6,222 bases of DNA from Pseudomonadota bacterium (GCA_023424275.1 JAFAED010000527.1:1-6222); one strand, 5' to 3'. Positions 1 through 5,969 are shown, numbered from the stretch's first letter. Numbers and translations are program-made. The notes: generated by a model from the sequence alone, not told the origin.

Positions 1-121
1 GTCCTATTACAAGCTGACGATCAACAATCGGGTCGAGATCGAAATCGACATGCTCAACAGCATCTACATGGTCGACGGCGTCGACCGCTATGCCGAGATC
101 CGCGCCGCGATCGGCATCTGA
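1..121 (+). CDS. FII: Phage major tail tube protein, C-terminal end (partial)
   Basis: This is the last 39 codons of a gene that enters from the left edge, read in the frame starting at base 2 and ending with TGA at 119-121. The visible peptide begins SYYKLTINNRVEIEIDMLNS and finishes with IDGVD-like (MVDGVDRYAEIRAAIGI) residues. P2 FII-type tail tube proteins (Phage_tube family) end the same way, with a YYKL strand, an EID segment and a final VDxxxxIRAAxG helix. In the P2 family this protein polymerises into the inner tube of the contractile tail. The position directly before the E-type chaperone and the tape measure is the P2 order and supports the assignment. The start and most of the protein lie outside the window, so only the family call is possible. 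Confidence 0.85.
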   Translation, partial: SYYKLTINNRVEIEIDMLNSIYMVDGVDRYAEIRAAIGI

Positions 122-150
122 CACCCCCCGATTTCGGTCCGGCCTGACAG

Positions 151-221
151 AGCGGGGATGGCCGGCATCGAATAGGGGCGGCGGCGTTCGCACGCGCCGC
201 CGTCCCGTCCCAATCCCCGCT
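151..221 (+). promoter_or_regulatory. Nested inverted repeats in the FII-E intergenic gap
   Basis: Two inverted repeats sit one inside the other. The inner one pairs 175-186 with 195-206: 12 base pairs including one G-U, with an 8-base loop TTCGCACG. The outer one pairs AGCGGGGAT (151-159) with ATCCCCGCT (213-221), nine perfect pairs. There is no T-run after either arm, so it is not a classic intrinsic terminator. Between a highly expressed tube gene and a low-demand chaperone it could act as a partial terminator, an mRNA 3' stabiliser or a translational control element. The pairing is seen directly; the function is inference. Confidence 0.5.
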
Positions 222-227
222 GCAATC

Positions 228-233
228 AAGGAA
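228..233 (+). promoter_or_regulatory. Ribosome binding site of gene E
   Basis: AAGGAA ends 8 bases before the ATG at 242, which fixes the start of E. The spacer (234-240) is CCCCGCT, a second copy of the sequence at 215-221. That sequence is complementary to AGCGGGG at 151-157, so an alternative fold could bring the spacer next to the Shine-Dalgarno into a helix. Confidence 0.7.
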
Positions 234-241
234 CCCCGCTC

Positions 242-577
242 ATGACCGACGAAGTCGCACAGCCCGCGAAAAGCAGCAAATTCACCCCCGTCACGCTCGA
301 AGAGCCGATCAACCGCGGCGAAAATCAGGTCGCGACGATCACGCTGCGCAAGCCGCAGGCGGGCGAGCTGCGCGGCCTGACGATCGAGGATATCGTCGGC
401 ACCGACGTCAACGCGCTGATCAAGCTCATTCCGCGTATCAGCGATCCGTCGCTGACCGAAGAGGAAGTTGCCGCCCTCGATGTCATCGACATCGCGCAAT
501 GCGCGGGAGCCGTTCGCGGTTTTTTTATGACGAAGGAACAGCAGGCGCGCCTGACGAAGATGATCGAGGACTTGTAG
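242..577 (+). CDS. E: P2 E-type phage tail assembly chaperone
   Basis: This 111-aa protein resembles the P2 gpE / Phage_TAC_7 group of tail assembly proteins. The recognisable parts are a polar N-terminus, a beta-rich segment around residues 30-47 (TITLRKPQAGELRGL), an IEDI/NALIKLIPRIS segment around residues 48-67, and an SLTEEEVAALDVIDI helix around residues 69-84. In this family the protein is a cytoplasmic chaperone that binds the tape measure during tail assembly and is not part of the finished virion. The start is fixed by AAGGAA 8 bases upstream. The zero-frame product ends at TAG (575-577). Codons 94-95 are TTT TTT within a seven-T run, and a -1 slip there yields a longer E+E' protein. 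The gene lies between the tube and tape measure genes, the conserved position for this chaperone pair. The family call is firm; the chaperone role is by homology. Confidence 0.88.
   Translation: MTDEVAQPAKSSKFTPVTLEEPINRGENQVATITLRKPQAGELRGLTIEDIVGTDVNALIKLIPRISDPSLTEEEVAALDVIDIAQCAGAVRGFFMTKEQQARLTKMIEDL
505..526 (+). promoter_or_regulatory. Programmed -1 ribosomal frameshift signal (E to E')
   Basis: The heptamer T TTT TTT lies at 520-526. In the E frame it is read GGT TTT TTT, which is the X XXY YYZ register needed for simultaneous -1 slippage of both tRNAs. The bases GGGAG (505-509) end 10 bases before it. This resembles the spacing of the internal Shine-Dalgarno stimulator of Escherichia coli dnaX. 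Slippage replaces the ATG ACG continuation by TAT GAC and enters the GpE-family frame. The fused product has 95 residues of E plus 67 residues ending at 729, 162 aa in total. Downstream there is only a weak 4-bp hairpin (542-553, CAGG/CCTG with loop CGCG). An E/E' frameshift in tail chaperones is established for P2 and many other tailed phages; its use here is inferred. Confidence 0.8.
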
Positions 578-588
578 TCGAAGAGCTT

Positions 589-729
589 ATGGCCGACGTC
601 GCCGCCATCTTTCACTGGCCCCTGTCGCAGCTCGAGTCGCTAGACGTCTTCGAACTGCTCGGCTGGCGCCGCCGCGCCGTCGCCCGCTTCAACCGCATGT
701 GGGGCGACCCCAAGGGCGGCGGCCAGTGA
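589..729 (+). CDS. E': GpE-family phage tail protein (E' frame)
   Basis: The reading frame one base back from E encodes a small GpE-family domain, 46 aa if read from the ATG at 589. It starts MADVAAIFHWPLSQLESLDV and continues with FELLGWRRRAVAR. The order 'FHWPxSxxxxLxxxELxxWRxRA' is the hallmark of the Phage_P2_GpE family. The frame is also open upstream to 499, so it can be made as the C-terminal part of a 162-aa E+E' frameshift product. In P2 that frameshift is the known route. The ATG at 589 has only a weak GAAGAG sequence upstream, so independent translation is possible but less convincing. The stop TGA (727-729) overlaps the GTG start of the tape measure gene. In tailed phages the longer chaperone form contacts both the tape measure and the tube protein. 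Confidence 0.82.
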   Translation: MADVAAIFHWPLSQLESLDVFELLGWRRRAVARFNRMWGDPKGGGQ

Positions 730-3056
730 GCGGTCCGCTCAACCTCGTCGTCAACCTGCTCGGCAGCGACAAGCTGTCGGGCCTGTTCCGCAATCTGATC
801 GGCACCGGCAAGACCGCCGGACAGGTGCTGAAGGATATGGCGCGCCATACGTCGACGCTCGAGCGCGAGCTGCGCGACGTGCGGCGCGAAATTGCGGGCG
901 CCAGCGGCAACATCACCGGGCTGGTCAGCCGCGAACGCGAACTGGAACGCCAAATCGCGCGGACCAACGACCAGATGGCGCAGCAACGGCGCTTGATGCA
1001 GATCAACGCCAATGCGGATCGTATTCGGGCGCGTGGCGAGGATCTGCAGAACCGCGGCCGCGACAATATCGTTCAGGGCGCTTCCCTTCTCGCCCCGTTG
1101 ATCCTTGGCGCGAAGGCCGCCGGCGACTTTTCCAGCGGCATGGTCGACATCCAGCAAAAGGCGAATCTGACCAACGCCGAAACCAGACAGCTGGAATTGA
1201 ACATCCTCGCCGCGTCGCGCGCCGCGCGCCAACTGCCCGAAGATATGCGCAGCGCAATCGACGTGCTGGCGGGCAAGGGCCTCGATCCGCGACAGGCGGC
1301 GTTGATGGTCCCCGCGATCGGGCGCTTGGGCACCGCGTTCAAGGTCGATCTGGCCGACGGCGCCGGCGCCGCCTATGCCAACCTCAACAATCTGAAGGTG
1401 CCGATCAACCAGACGTCGCTCGCGCTCGACATCATGGCGAAATCGGGCAACGCCGGCGCGTTCGAAATCCGCGACATGGCCCGCCATTTCCCGGCACTGA
1501 CCGCGCAGATGCAGGCGCTGGGCGAAAGCGGCCTGTCGGCCGTCGGCAACCTTTCGGCCGCGTTGCAGATCGCGGAAAAGGGCACCGGCAACGCCGATCA
1601 GGCCGCGAACAATATCCAGAACCTGTTGGCGAAGATCAATTCGCCGGCGACCATCCGCGCCTTCGAAAAGAATTTCGGCGTCGACCTGCCCGCCGCGATG
1701 GAAAAGATGCGCGCCAAGGGCATCGACACGTTCGAGGCGATCGCGCTGATCACCGAAAAGGCGACCAAGGGCGACCTGAAAAAGCTGGGCTTCGCCTTCG
1801 AGGATATGCAGGCGCAGGGCGCGATCCGCAGCCTGATCCAGAATTTGAAGGAATATCGCAAGATCCGCGACGAATCGATGCAATCGAAGGGCACGATCGA
1901 CGCGGCCTTCGACACGCGCATGTTGCGCGATGCGAATGTCAGCTGGACGGCGATGAAGGCCGGGGTTTCGGAACTGGCGATCACGCTGGGTACGACGCTG
2001 CTGCCTGTCATGGTCACCGCGCTAGGCTATGTGAACCGGCTCGCGGGATCGGTCGCGGCATGGGCGCGCGAGCATCCACAGGCGGCGGCGCTGATCGTGA
2101 AGCTGGTCGCCGGCCTCGCCGTCTTCAAGATCGCTCTGGGCGGCATCCAGTTCGCGTTCGGCGCGCTCTTTGGCCCGCTTGCGACTGCATACCGGCTGTT
2201 TCGCGGGCTGTTCCCCGCCGGCGTGCTGGCGTCTCGCGCGTTCGGATTGCTCGTAAAGGGAGCGACGCTTTTCGGCCGCGCGATGCTGGTCGCGGGGCGC
2301 GCGCTGATGCTCAACCCGATCGGCCTGCTGGTCACGGCCATCGGCGTCGCCGCCTATATGATCTGGCGCCATTGGGACAAGATCAAGGGGGCGTTCAACG
2401 CGGGCGTCGCGGTGCTGGGGCGCGCATGGGGCTGGGTCAAATCGAACGCGGGCAACATCCTGATGCTGGTGGGCCCAATCGGCATCGCCGCCAGCCTGAT
2501 CTGGCGGCATTGGGATACCATCAAAAAGGCCTTTTCCGGCGCGCTCAGCTTCGTTCGCGGCGTCGCGGGCAATTTCCTGTCGGCGGGGCGCGCCATCATC
2601 GACGGGCTGGTCGCCGGCATCACGTCCGCGCCGGGCAAGATCTGGGCCGCGCTGAAATCGATCATCGGCGGCGCCTGGCAGAAATCGAAAGAGTTTCTGG
2701 GCATCGCCTCCCCATCCCGGCTCTTCGCCGTCATGGGCGGCCATATCAGCCAGGGGCTCGCGCTCGGCATCGATCGCGGCAGCCGCCAGCCGATCGGATC
2801 GATGCGCCGCCTTGCCGGCGGCGTCGCCGCCGCGGGCGCGCTGTCGCTGTCCCCCGCGATGGCGGGCGACCAGATCCGGCCCGCTGCGCGCCCCGCCACC
2901 GCTGCCGCGTCGCCGTTCGGCGGCGCCCCCATCACGATCAACATCTACCCGCGCGAGGGTCAGGATGCGAAGGCGATCGCCAAGGATGTGATGCGCGAAA
3001 TCGAACAGGCGACGGGCGTGCGGCGCCGCGGCGCCTTCAACGACGAAGAGGCGTAA
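726..3056 (+). CDS. T: Phage tail tape measure protein (P2 T type)
   Basis: This 776-aa protein sets tail length and sits inside the tail tube. I prefer the GTG at 726 over the ATG at 699. GTG overlaps the E' stop as GTGA, has AAGGG (712-716) at good spacing, and avoids nine unrelated residues. Visible parts, in order: an N-terminal 'NLVVNLLGSDKLSGLF' segment; a charged coiled coil at about residues 44-105; a TP901-type tape measure core at about 130-370 (ADFSSGMVDIQQKANLT-like start); long hydrophobic helices at about 440-560; two copies of an IWRHWDxIKxAF repeat at residues 546 and 592; the conserved 'SPSRLFAVMGGHISQGLALGI' motif at 662-682; and an ITINIYP/GQDAKAIAKDVMREIE tail near the end. 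The length is close to the roughly 800 residues of P2 gpT. The protein depends on the E/E+E' chaperones encoded just upstream. A long antisense open frame opposite it is a high-GC shadow. Confidence 0.95.
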   Translation: MSGPLNLVVNLLGSDKLSGLFRNLIGTGKTAGQVLKDMARHTSTLERELRDVRREIAGASGNITGLVSRERELERQIARTNDQMAQQRRLMQINANADRIRARGEDLQNRGRDNIVQGASLLAPLILGAKAAGDFSSGMVDIQQKANLTNAETRQLELNILAASRAARQLPEDMRSAIDVLAGKGLDPRQAALMVPAIGRLGTAFKVDLADGAGAAYANLNNLKVPINQTSLALDIMAKSGNAGAFEIRDMARHFPALTAQMQALGESGLSAVGNLSAALQIAEKGTGNADQAANNIQNLLAKINSPATIRAFEKNFGVDLPAAMEKMRAKGIDTFEAIALITEKATKGDLKKLGFAFEDMQAQGAIRSLIQNLKEYRKIRDESMQSKGTIDAAFDTRMLRDANVSWTAMKAGVSELAITLGTTLLPVMVTALGYVNRLAGSVAAWAREHPQAAALIVKLVAGLAVFKIALGGIQFAFGALFGPLATAYRLFRGLFPAGVLASRAFGLLVKGATLFGRAMLVAGRALMLNPIGLLVTAIGVAAYMIWRHWDKIKGAFNAGVAVLGRAWGWVKSNAGNILMLVGPIGIAASLIWRHWDTIKKAFSGALSFVRGVAGNFLSAGRAIIDGLVAGITSAPGKIWAALKSIIGGAWQKSKEFLGIASPSRLFAVMGGHISQGLALGIDRGSRQPIGSMRRLAGGVAAAGALSLSPAMAGDQIRPAARPATAAASPFGGAPITINIYPREGQDAKAIAKDVMREIEQATGVRRRGAFNDEEA

Positions 3057-3061
3057 CGACG

Positions 3062-3637
3062 ATGGCCCTGCCCCCCTTCAACCTGCCCGGCGGCAATCTG
3101 CCGGGGCCGCTGCGCCAGATCAGCCCGCCGTTCGACGGCTGGCGCAACCGCATCGACGCTGCGCGTTATCAGGCGAACCGCGTGGCGCGCATGGTCAAGG
3201 GGCTGTTCCCCGACGTCGCGCCGCAGCCGGCGATCAACACCCCTGCCATTGCCGGCACGCGCACCCTGATGTCGTTCGGCCTGTTCGTTTTCGGCATGGA
3301 AACCGCGCCCTATGACAATTACCAGCGCCGCCGTAGCTGGCGCCACGCGGCCAGCGAACGCTTCCTTGCCCGCTCCGCCTATCAATATCTGGGCCCGGGC
3401 GATGACGATGTGACCCTCTATGGCAGCATCATCCCCGAAATCGCCGGCAGCTTCGGCGCGATAGAGCGGCTGGCCGAAATGGCGGGGACCGGCGATCCGC
3501 AACCGCTGGTCGACGGCGCGGGACGCCAGTGGGGCGAATATCTGCTGATGAACATCGACGAAACCGGCACCAACCTGATCGAGGGGGGCCTGCCCCGCCG
3601 CATCGACTTCGTCATCGACCTGAAACGGGCCGCCTGA
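3062..3637 (+). CDS. U: Phage tail protein U with N-terminal extension
   Basis: This 191-aa protein belongs to the P2 gpU family, which P2 needs to complete a functional tail. The family part starts only at residue 70 (MSFGLFVFGMETAPYDNYQR) and matches the gpU opening pattern 'MxLGxFVFxxxTxPYxxxQR'. It continues through 'YQYLGPGDDDVTLYGSIIPE' and ends with PRRIDFVIDLKRAA, the conserved last strand. Residues 1-69 are extra: a proline-glycine-rich start (NLPGGNLPGPL) and a basic helical stretch (ARYQANRVARMVKGLF). The ATG at 3062 is favoured because GAAGAGG (3045-3051) precedes it and it lies 5 bases after the T stop. The internal ATG at 3269 has no ribosome binding site. As I recall P2 gpU, it has a tail of about 30 residues after the last strand, and this protein stops there instead. 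The stop overlaps the D start as TGATG. Confidence 0.9.
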   Translation: MALPPFNLPGGNLPGPLRQISPPFDGWRNRIDAARYQANRVARMVKGLFPDVAPQPAINTPAIAGTRTLMSFGLFVFGMETAPYDNYQRRRSWRHAASERFLARSAYQYLGPGDDDVTLYGSIIPEIAGSFGAIERLAEMAGTGDPQPLVDGAGRQWGEYLLMNIDETGTNLIEGGLPRRIDFVIDLKRAA

Positions 3638-4635
3638 TGGACGGCAATCGGGCCGCCGTGCACCTGACTCTCGACGACGGGACCGATCTGACCGATCGCG
3701 TCAACCCGCGCCTGCTGTCGCTGACCCTGTCCGAAAAACGCGGCGAGGAATCCGACACGCTGGAAATCGTCCTGCAGAACCACGATCGCGCGCTGGTCCC
3801 ACCGCGCAAGGGCGCGATGCTGCGGCTGGGGCTCGGCTGGATACAGGGCGCCGGCGTCACCCCCGGCCTGGTCGACAAGGGCCGGTTCAAGGTCGACGAA
3901 TCGAGCCGCGGCGGCCCGCCCGATGTGGTGCGGATCCGCGCGCGCGCCGCCGACATGGGCGGCACCTATCGCGAACGCCGGCGCAAGATGTGGAAAGACA
4001 CGACGCTGGGCGCGATCCTGACCGACATCGCCGCGCGCAACGACCTGACGCCGCGCATCCATCCCGATCTGGCGTCGAAGCCGATCGCCGCGATCGAACA
4101 GAGCGCAAAGAGCGATATGGCCTTCGTCCGCGATCTGGGGCGCCGTTACGACGCCGTCGCCAGCCCAAAGGGCGGCGCGCTGGTCTTCATGCCCGTCGGC
4201 GCCGAAACCACCGCCGGCGGCGCCGCGATGCCCTCGACGCGGCTGGTGCGGCAGGACGGTTGGACATGGGACTTCACCGAAGCCGCGCGCGACGAATATG
4301 ACGGCGCCCAGGCGCAATATCGCGATCTCGATTCGGGCAAGAACGTCACGGTCAAGGTCGGCGGGGAAAAGCGAAAGAAGCTGCGCCGTACCTATGCCAA
4401 CGAGGCCGACGCCCGCGCCGCGGCGGAGGGCGAGGCCAGTAAGCGCAAGCGCGGCGCCTTCACCTTCGATTACGAACTCGCGCTGGGCGACCCGGCCCTG
4501 ACCCCCAATGCGCGCGTCAGCCTGTCGGGCTGGGACAGCCAGATCGATGCGATCGGCTGGCTGGTCGAGGAAGCGACGCACAGCCTCGACGGTAGCGGCG
4601 GCCTCAAGACGTGGCTCAAGCTGGAAAGCGCTTAG
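3637..4635 (+). CDS. D: Phage late control D / tail hub protein
   Basis: This 332-aa protein belongs to the P2 gpD (Phage_GPD) family. Despite the name 'late control', family members are structural tail proteins related to the gp27-type baseplate hub. Recognisable stretches are the early 'SLTLSEKRGEESDTLEIVLQ' segment (residues 28-47), typical of the barrel-forming N-terminal domain, and the conserved 'KSDMAFVRDLGRRYDAVASP' segment (158-177) followed by GGALVFMP. Near the C-terminus is WLVEEATHSLDGSGGLKTWL (308-327), where family members carry the WxxxxxxHxxxxxGxxT motif. The ATG at 3637 shares its first base with the U stop (TGATG), so translation is probably coupled to U; the ribosome binding site itself is weak. 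An upstream in-frame ATG at 3529 lies inside U and is not needed. It is somewhat shorter than P2 gpD (about 390 aa) and is the last late gene on this strand. Confidence 0.93.
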   Translation: MDGNRAAVHLTLDDGTDLTDRVNPRLLSLTLSEKRGEESDTLEIVLQNHDRALVPPRKGAMLRLGLGWIQGAGVTPGLVDKGRFKVDESSRGGPPDVVRIRARAADMGGTYRERRRKMWKDTTLGAILTDIAARNDLTPRIHPDLASKPIAAIEQSAKSDMAFVRDLGRRYDAVASPKGGALVFMPVGAETTAGGAAMPSTRLVRQDGWTWDFTEAARDEYDGAQAQYRDLDSGKNVTVKVGGEKRKKLRRTYANEADARAAAEGEASKRKRGAFTFDYELALGDPALTPNARVSLSGWDSQIDAIGWLVEEATHSLDGSGGLKTWLKLESA

Positions 4636-4786
4636 GTCGCAGTCTGATGGTTAGTGACCGCCGAGAAGTTTAGCGCCGGAGCCTCATCGTCTTTGTCAAG
4701 CAAACCCTCTTGCGTGACATAAGGGGTAACCGGCGTCCGTCAGCGGACGCCGCATTCTAGGTTGGCACTCGGTGGAGGTGGCTCGG
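4636..4786. other. Convergent intergenic gap between D and the minus-strand cassette
   Basis: These 151 bases separate two convergent genes. They hold one clear hairpin (4731-4752) and no complete gene on either strand. No ogr-like zinc-finger gene is present, although P2 carries ogr right after D. On the minus strand the frame 4739-4632 stays open for 35 codons but has no start codon and no ribosome binding site. Confidence 0.6.
4731..4752. terminator. Hairpin between convergent genes, possible bidirectional terminator
   Basis: CGGCGTCCG (4731-4739) pairs perfectly with CGGACGCCG (4744-4752) around the loop TCAG. A 9-bp GC-rich stem located between the ends of two convergent genes is what a bidirectional terminator looks like. 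Neither side is followed by a T-run (CATTCTAGG to the right, GTTACCCC on the minus strand), so intrinsic termination would be weak and help from Rho is possible. Confidence 0.5.
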
Positions 4787-5776
4787 TTAAAGTTCACGCC
4801 TTGCCATGAAGACATACTCGAACGGCGATATGCCGTCTCGAGGGCGCTTACGCTTTAGCCCGATACTCGCTCCGATCCCAGCGTACAAGGCCGCCTGCGA
4901 ATAAGTCAGAAGAGGCAGCCCCGCTGTTGCGGCCAAAGCGCCAGCCGAGAGCACTCCGCGCACAGCGTCACTGATGCTAAAGTTAATTTCCAAGCCAGAT
5001 AGCAGCGATTTGGCAAAATTCTCACGTCGTACCACTTCGCTGTAATCGGCTAATGCACGGTGAAATTTCTCAAAAGCGACGGTTTCGCCAAAACCTCCAA
5101 ATCCGTTTGCTGCCACTTCGAGTGCGATGCCGTCCATATACTCGCGCAAGGCCTGAAGCTCGCTGGTGCGGCGAGACTTGAATGAAAGCACGTCTTCGTA
5201 AGGGACGCTCCGGTCGGGCAACGGAAGGGCGTTTTGCAGCTTTAATTGCAGCCCTGTGAGAGGCGACAGCCGGTCAATTGGCATGACCTCCTGAGTTGGC
5301 CCCCGGACCAACGTCCAGCAACCGGGCTCACGCTCGTCTAGCCTCTCTAAGACAGAAGCTACCGTTTCGGGTAGAACCTTGTCCATCTCTGGGGAGCCGG
5401 ACATGGATACTTTTGATTGCTGAATGCCCTCCCAGTCCTCCAATCCCGGAGGATATTCCGCATTGATCTGTATGATCTGATTGGCGGGACAATCGATCCG
5501 GTCGAAAAGCAACAATGCGCCAGATACGACATCGACATCGAAGTCATCACCATCTCCTACGGTCCTGCCGCCGTTGCCATCTCCAACTATATGCGCCCCG
5601 GAGACGAGGATCGCCCCACGTTCGCCCGCTTTGAGGACTGGGCCCAGATCAACCTTTTCCACGGTGAGCGACCGGACAGAGCCGATGCTGGCGGTTTCCT
5701 TTGCTGTCAAGATAGGAGGAGCGAATGAGTAGGCAGGCACCGGCCCAAAACCCCTCCAATTTCGTCGCTTCGGCAT
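4787..5776 (-). CDS. Uncharacterised accessory (moron-like) protein, 329 aa
   Basis: I do not recognise a named family with confidence. It starts at ATG (5776-5774) after a GGGGGGAT ribosome binding site and stops at TAA (4789-4787). Visible parts: a mixed N-terminal region with ILTAKETASIGSVRSLTVE and the hydrophobic LVSGAHIVG (residues 23-65); ALLLFDRIDCPANQIIQI (88-105); EPGCWTLVRGPTQEV (150-164); LQNALPLPDRSVPYEDVLSFKS (180-201), followed by a charged helix, SELQALREYMDGIALEV; a hydrophobic glycine/alanine-rich stretch (276-307) that could be a membrane hairpin; then KRKRPRDG and a final SPFEYVFMARREL. The segments 'LLxFDRIDxPxNxII', 'EPGxWxL' and 'LPLPDxxVPxEDVLxFKxxRxxEL' recall uncharacterised ~300-aa accessory proteins (similar in style to DUF6236) in many bacteria. 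Base composition is much less GC-rich than the tail genes, which suggests separate acquisition. It could be a lysogenic-conversion or phage-defence gene, but nothing in it proves this. Confidence 0.7.
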   Translation of the reverse strand: MPKRRNWRGFGPVPAYSFAPPILTAKETASIGSVRSLTVEKVDLGPVLKAGERGAILVSGAHIVGDGNGGRTVGDGDDFDVDVVSGALLLFDRIDCPANQIIQINAEYPPGLEDWEGIQQSKVSMSGSPEMDKVLPETVASVLERLDEREPGCWTLVRGPTQEVMPIDRLSPLTGLQLKLQNALPLPDRSVPYEDVLSFKSRRTSELQALREYMDGIALEVAANGFGGFGETVAFEKFHRALADYSEVVRRENFAKSLLSGLEINFSISDAVRGVLSAGALAATAGLPLLTYSQAALYAGIGASIGLKRKRPRDGISPFEYVFMARREL

Positions 5777-5829
5777 AACATCCCCCCAGAGCCCTGCAGC
5801 TTAACGGTGCCTCTATTTGGCTGGCAAGC

Positions 5830-5949
5830 TCAACTCTCGCAATCGCGAATTGAGGCCTCCAGCCCCTCGGGCGTGACGAACCACGCCGCCGCAAGCGCGA
5901 TGATTTCGGCTGCCGTCGGCGCGGCGCCGAAATGCAGCTCGTTTAGCAT
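5830..5949 (-). CDS. Small hypothetical protein, 39 aa
   Basis: This short ORF reads ATG (5949-5947) to TGA (5832-5830) and begins MLNELHFGAAPTAAEIIALA. A very strong purine-rich ribosome binding site (GGGGAGGGG, 5951-5959) lies immediately before the start. The start is 20 bases beyond the stop of the S24 gene, and the ORF ends 53 bases before the start of the 329-aa gene, so the three genes probably share a transcript. The composition is alanine-rich with a short hydrophobic stretch IIALAAAWFV (residues 16-25), too short for an obvious membrane segment. I recognise no family. The ribosome binding site and its fit between two genes are the reasons to call it; overlapping frames on the same stretch lack such a signal. 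Confidence 0.55.
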   Translation of the reverse strand: MLNELHFGAAPTAAEIIALAAAWFVTPEGLEASIRDCES

Positions 5950-5959
5950 ACCCCTCCCC
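5950..5959 (-). promoter_or_regulatory. Strong ribosome binding site before the 39-aa ORF
   Basis: Read on the minus strand, GGGGAGGGGT directly precedes the ATG at 5949. It contains GGAGG-like pairing to the 16S rRNA end and is the strongest Shine-Dalgarno in the window. The spacing is short, since the purines end one base before ATG, but the leftmost GGGGAG places the pairing 5-6 bases away. It decides the start of the small ORF. Confidence 0.55.
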
Positions 5960-5969
5960 GCTTTAGCTG

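Noticed and set aside
612..1883. 423-codon open frame on the minus strand opposite the tape measure gene
   Set aside because: It is a high-GC antisense shadow. The peptide is rich in R, A, G, H, Q and D without domain character, while the plus-strand frame is an unmistakable tape measure protein.
2060..3061. In-frame upstream extension of the U reading frame back to 2060
   Set aside because: It runs inside the tape measure gene and is arginine-rich out-of-frame sequence. The ATG at 3062 has the ribosome binding site and begins the plausible protein.
3418..4581. 387-codon open frame on the minus strand opposite D and U
   Set aside because: Same shadow effect. The opposite strand carries the recognisable D and U genes, and no ribosome binding site or family motif supports this frame.
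4677..4702. TTGACA on the minus strand in the D-moron gap, considered as a -35 box
   Set aside because: No acceptable -10 box follows at 16-19 bases, and transcription would run antisense into D.
5417..5728. 103-codon plus-strand frame opposite the 329-aa gene
   Set aside because: There is no ribosome binding site and no family resemblance. The minus-strand gene is longer, has a good start signal and shows family-like segments.
5799..5827. Possible minus-strand promoter TTGCCA-17-TTAAGC before the 329-aa gene
   Set aside because: The -10 match is poor and only the -35 spacing is suggestive. A promoter for the moron may exist here, but the sequence does not show one.
5829..5854. Imperfect inverted repeat (CTCAA/TTGAG around TCGC/GCGA) at the end of the 39-aa ORF, considered as terminator or operator
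   Set aside because: The stem is short and interrupted, has no T-run, and is not repeated elsewhere in the window, so it does not stand out from chance.
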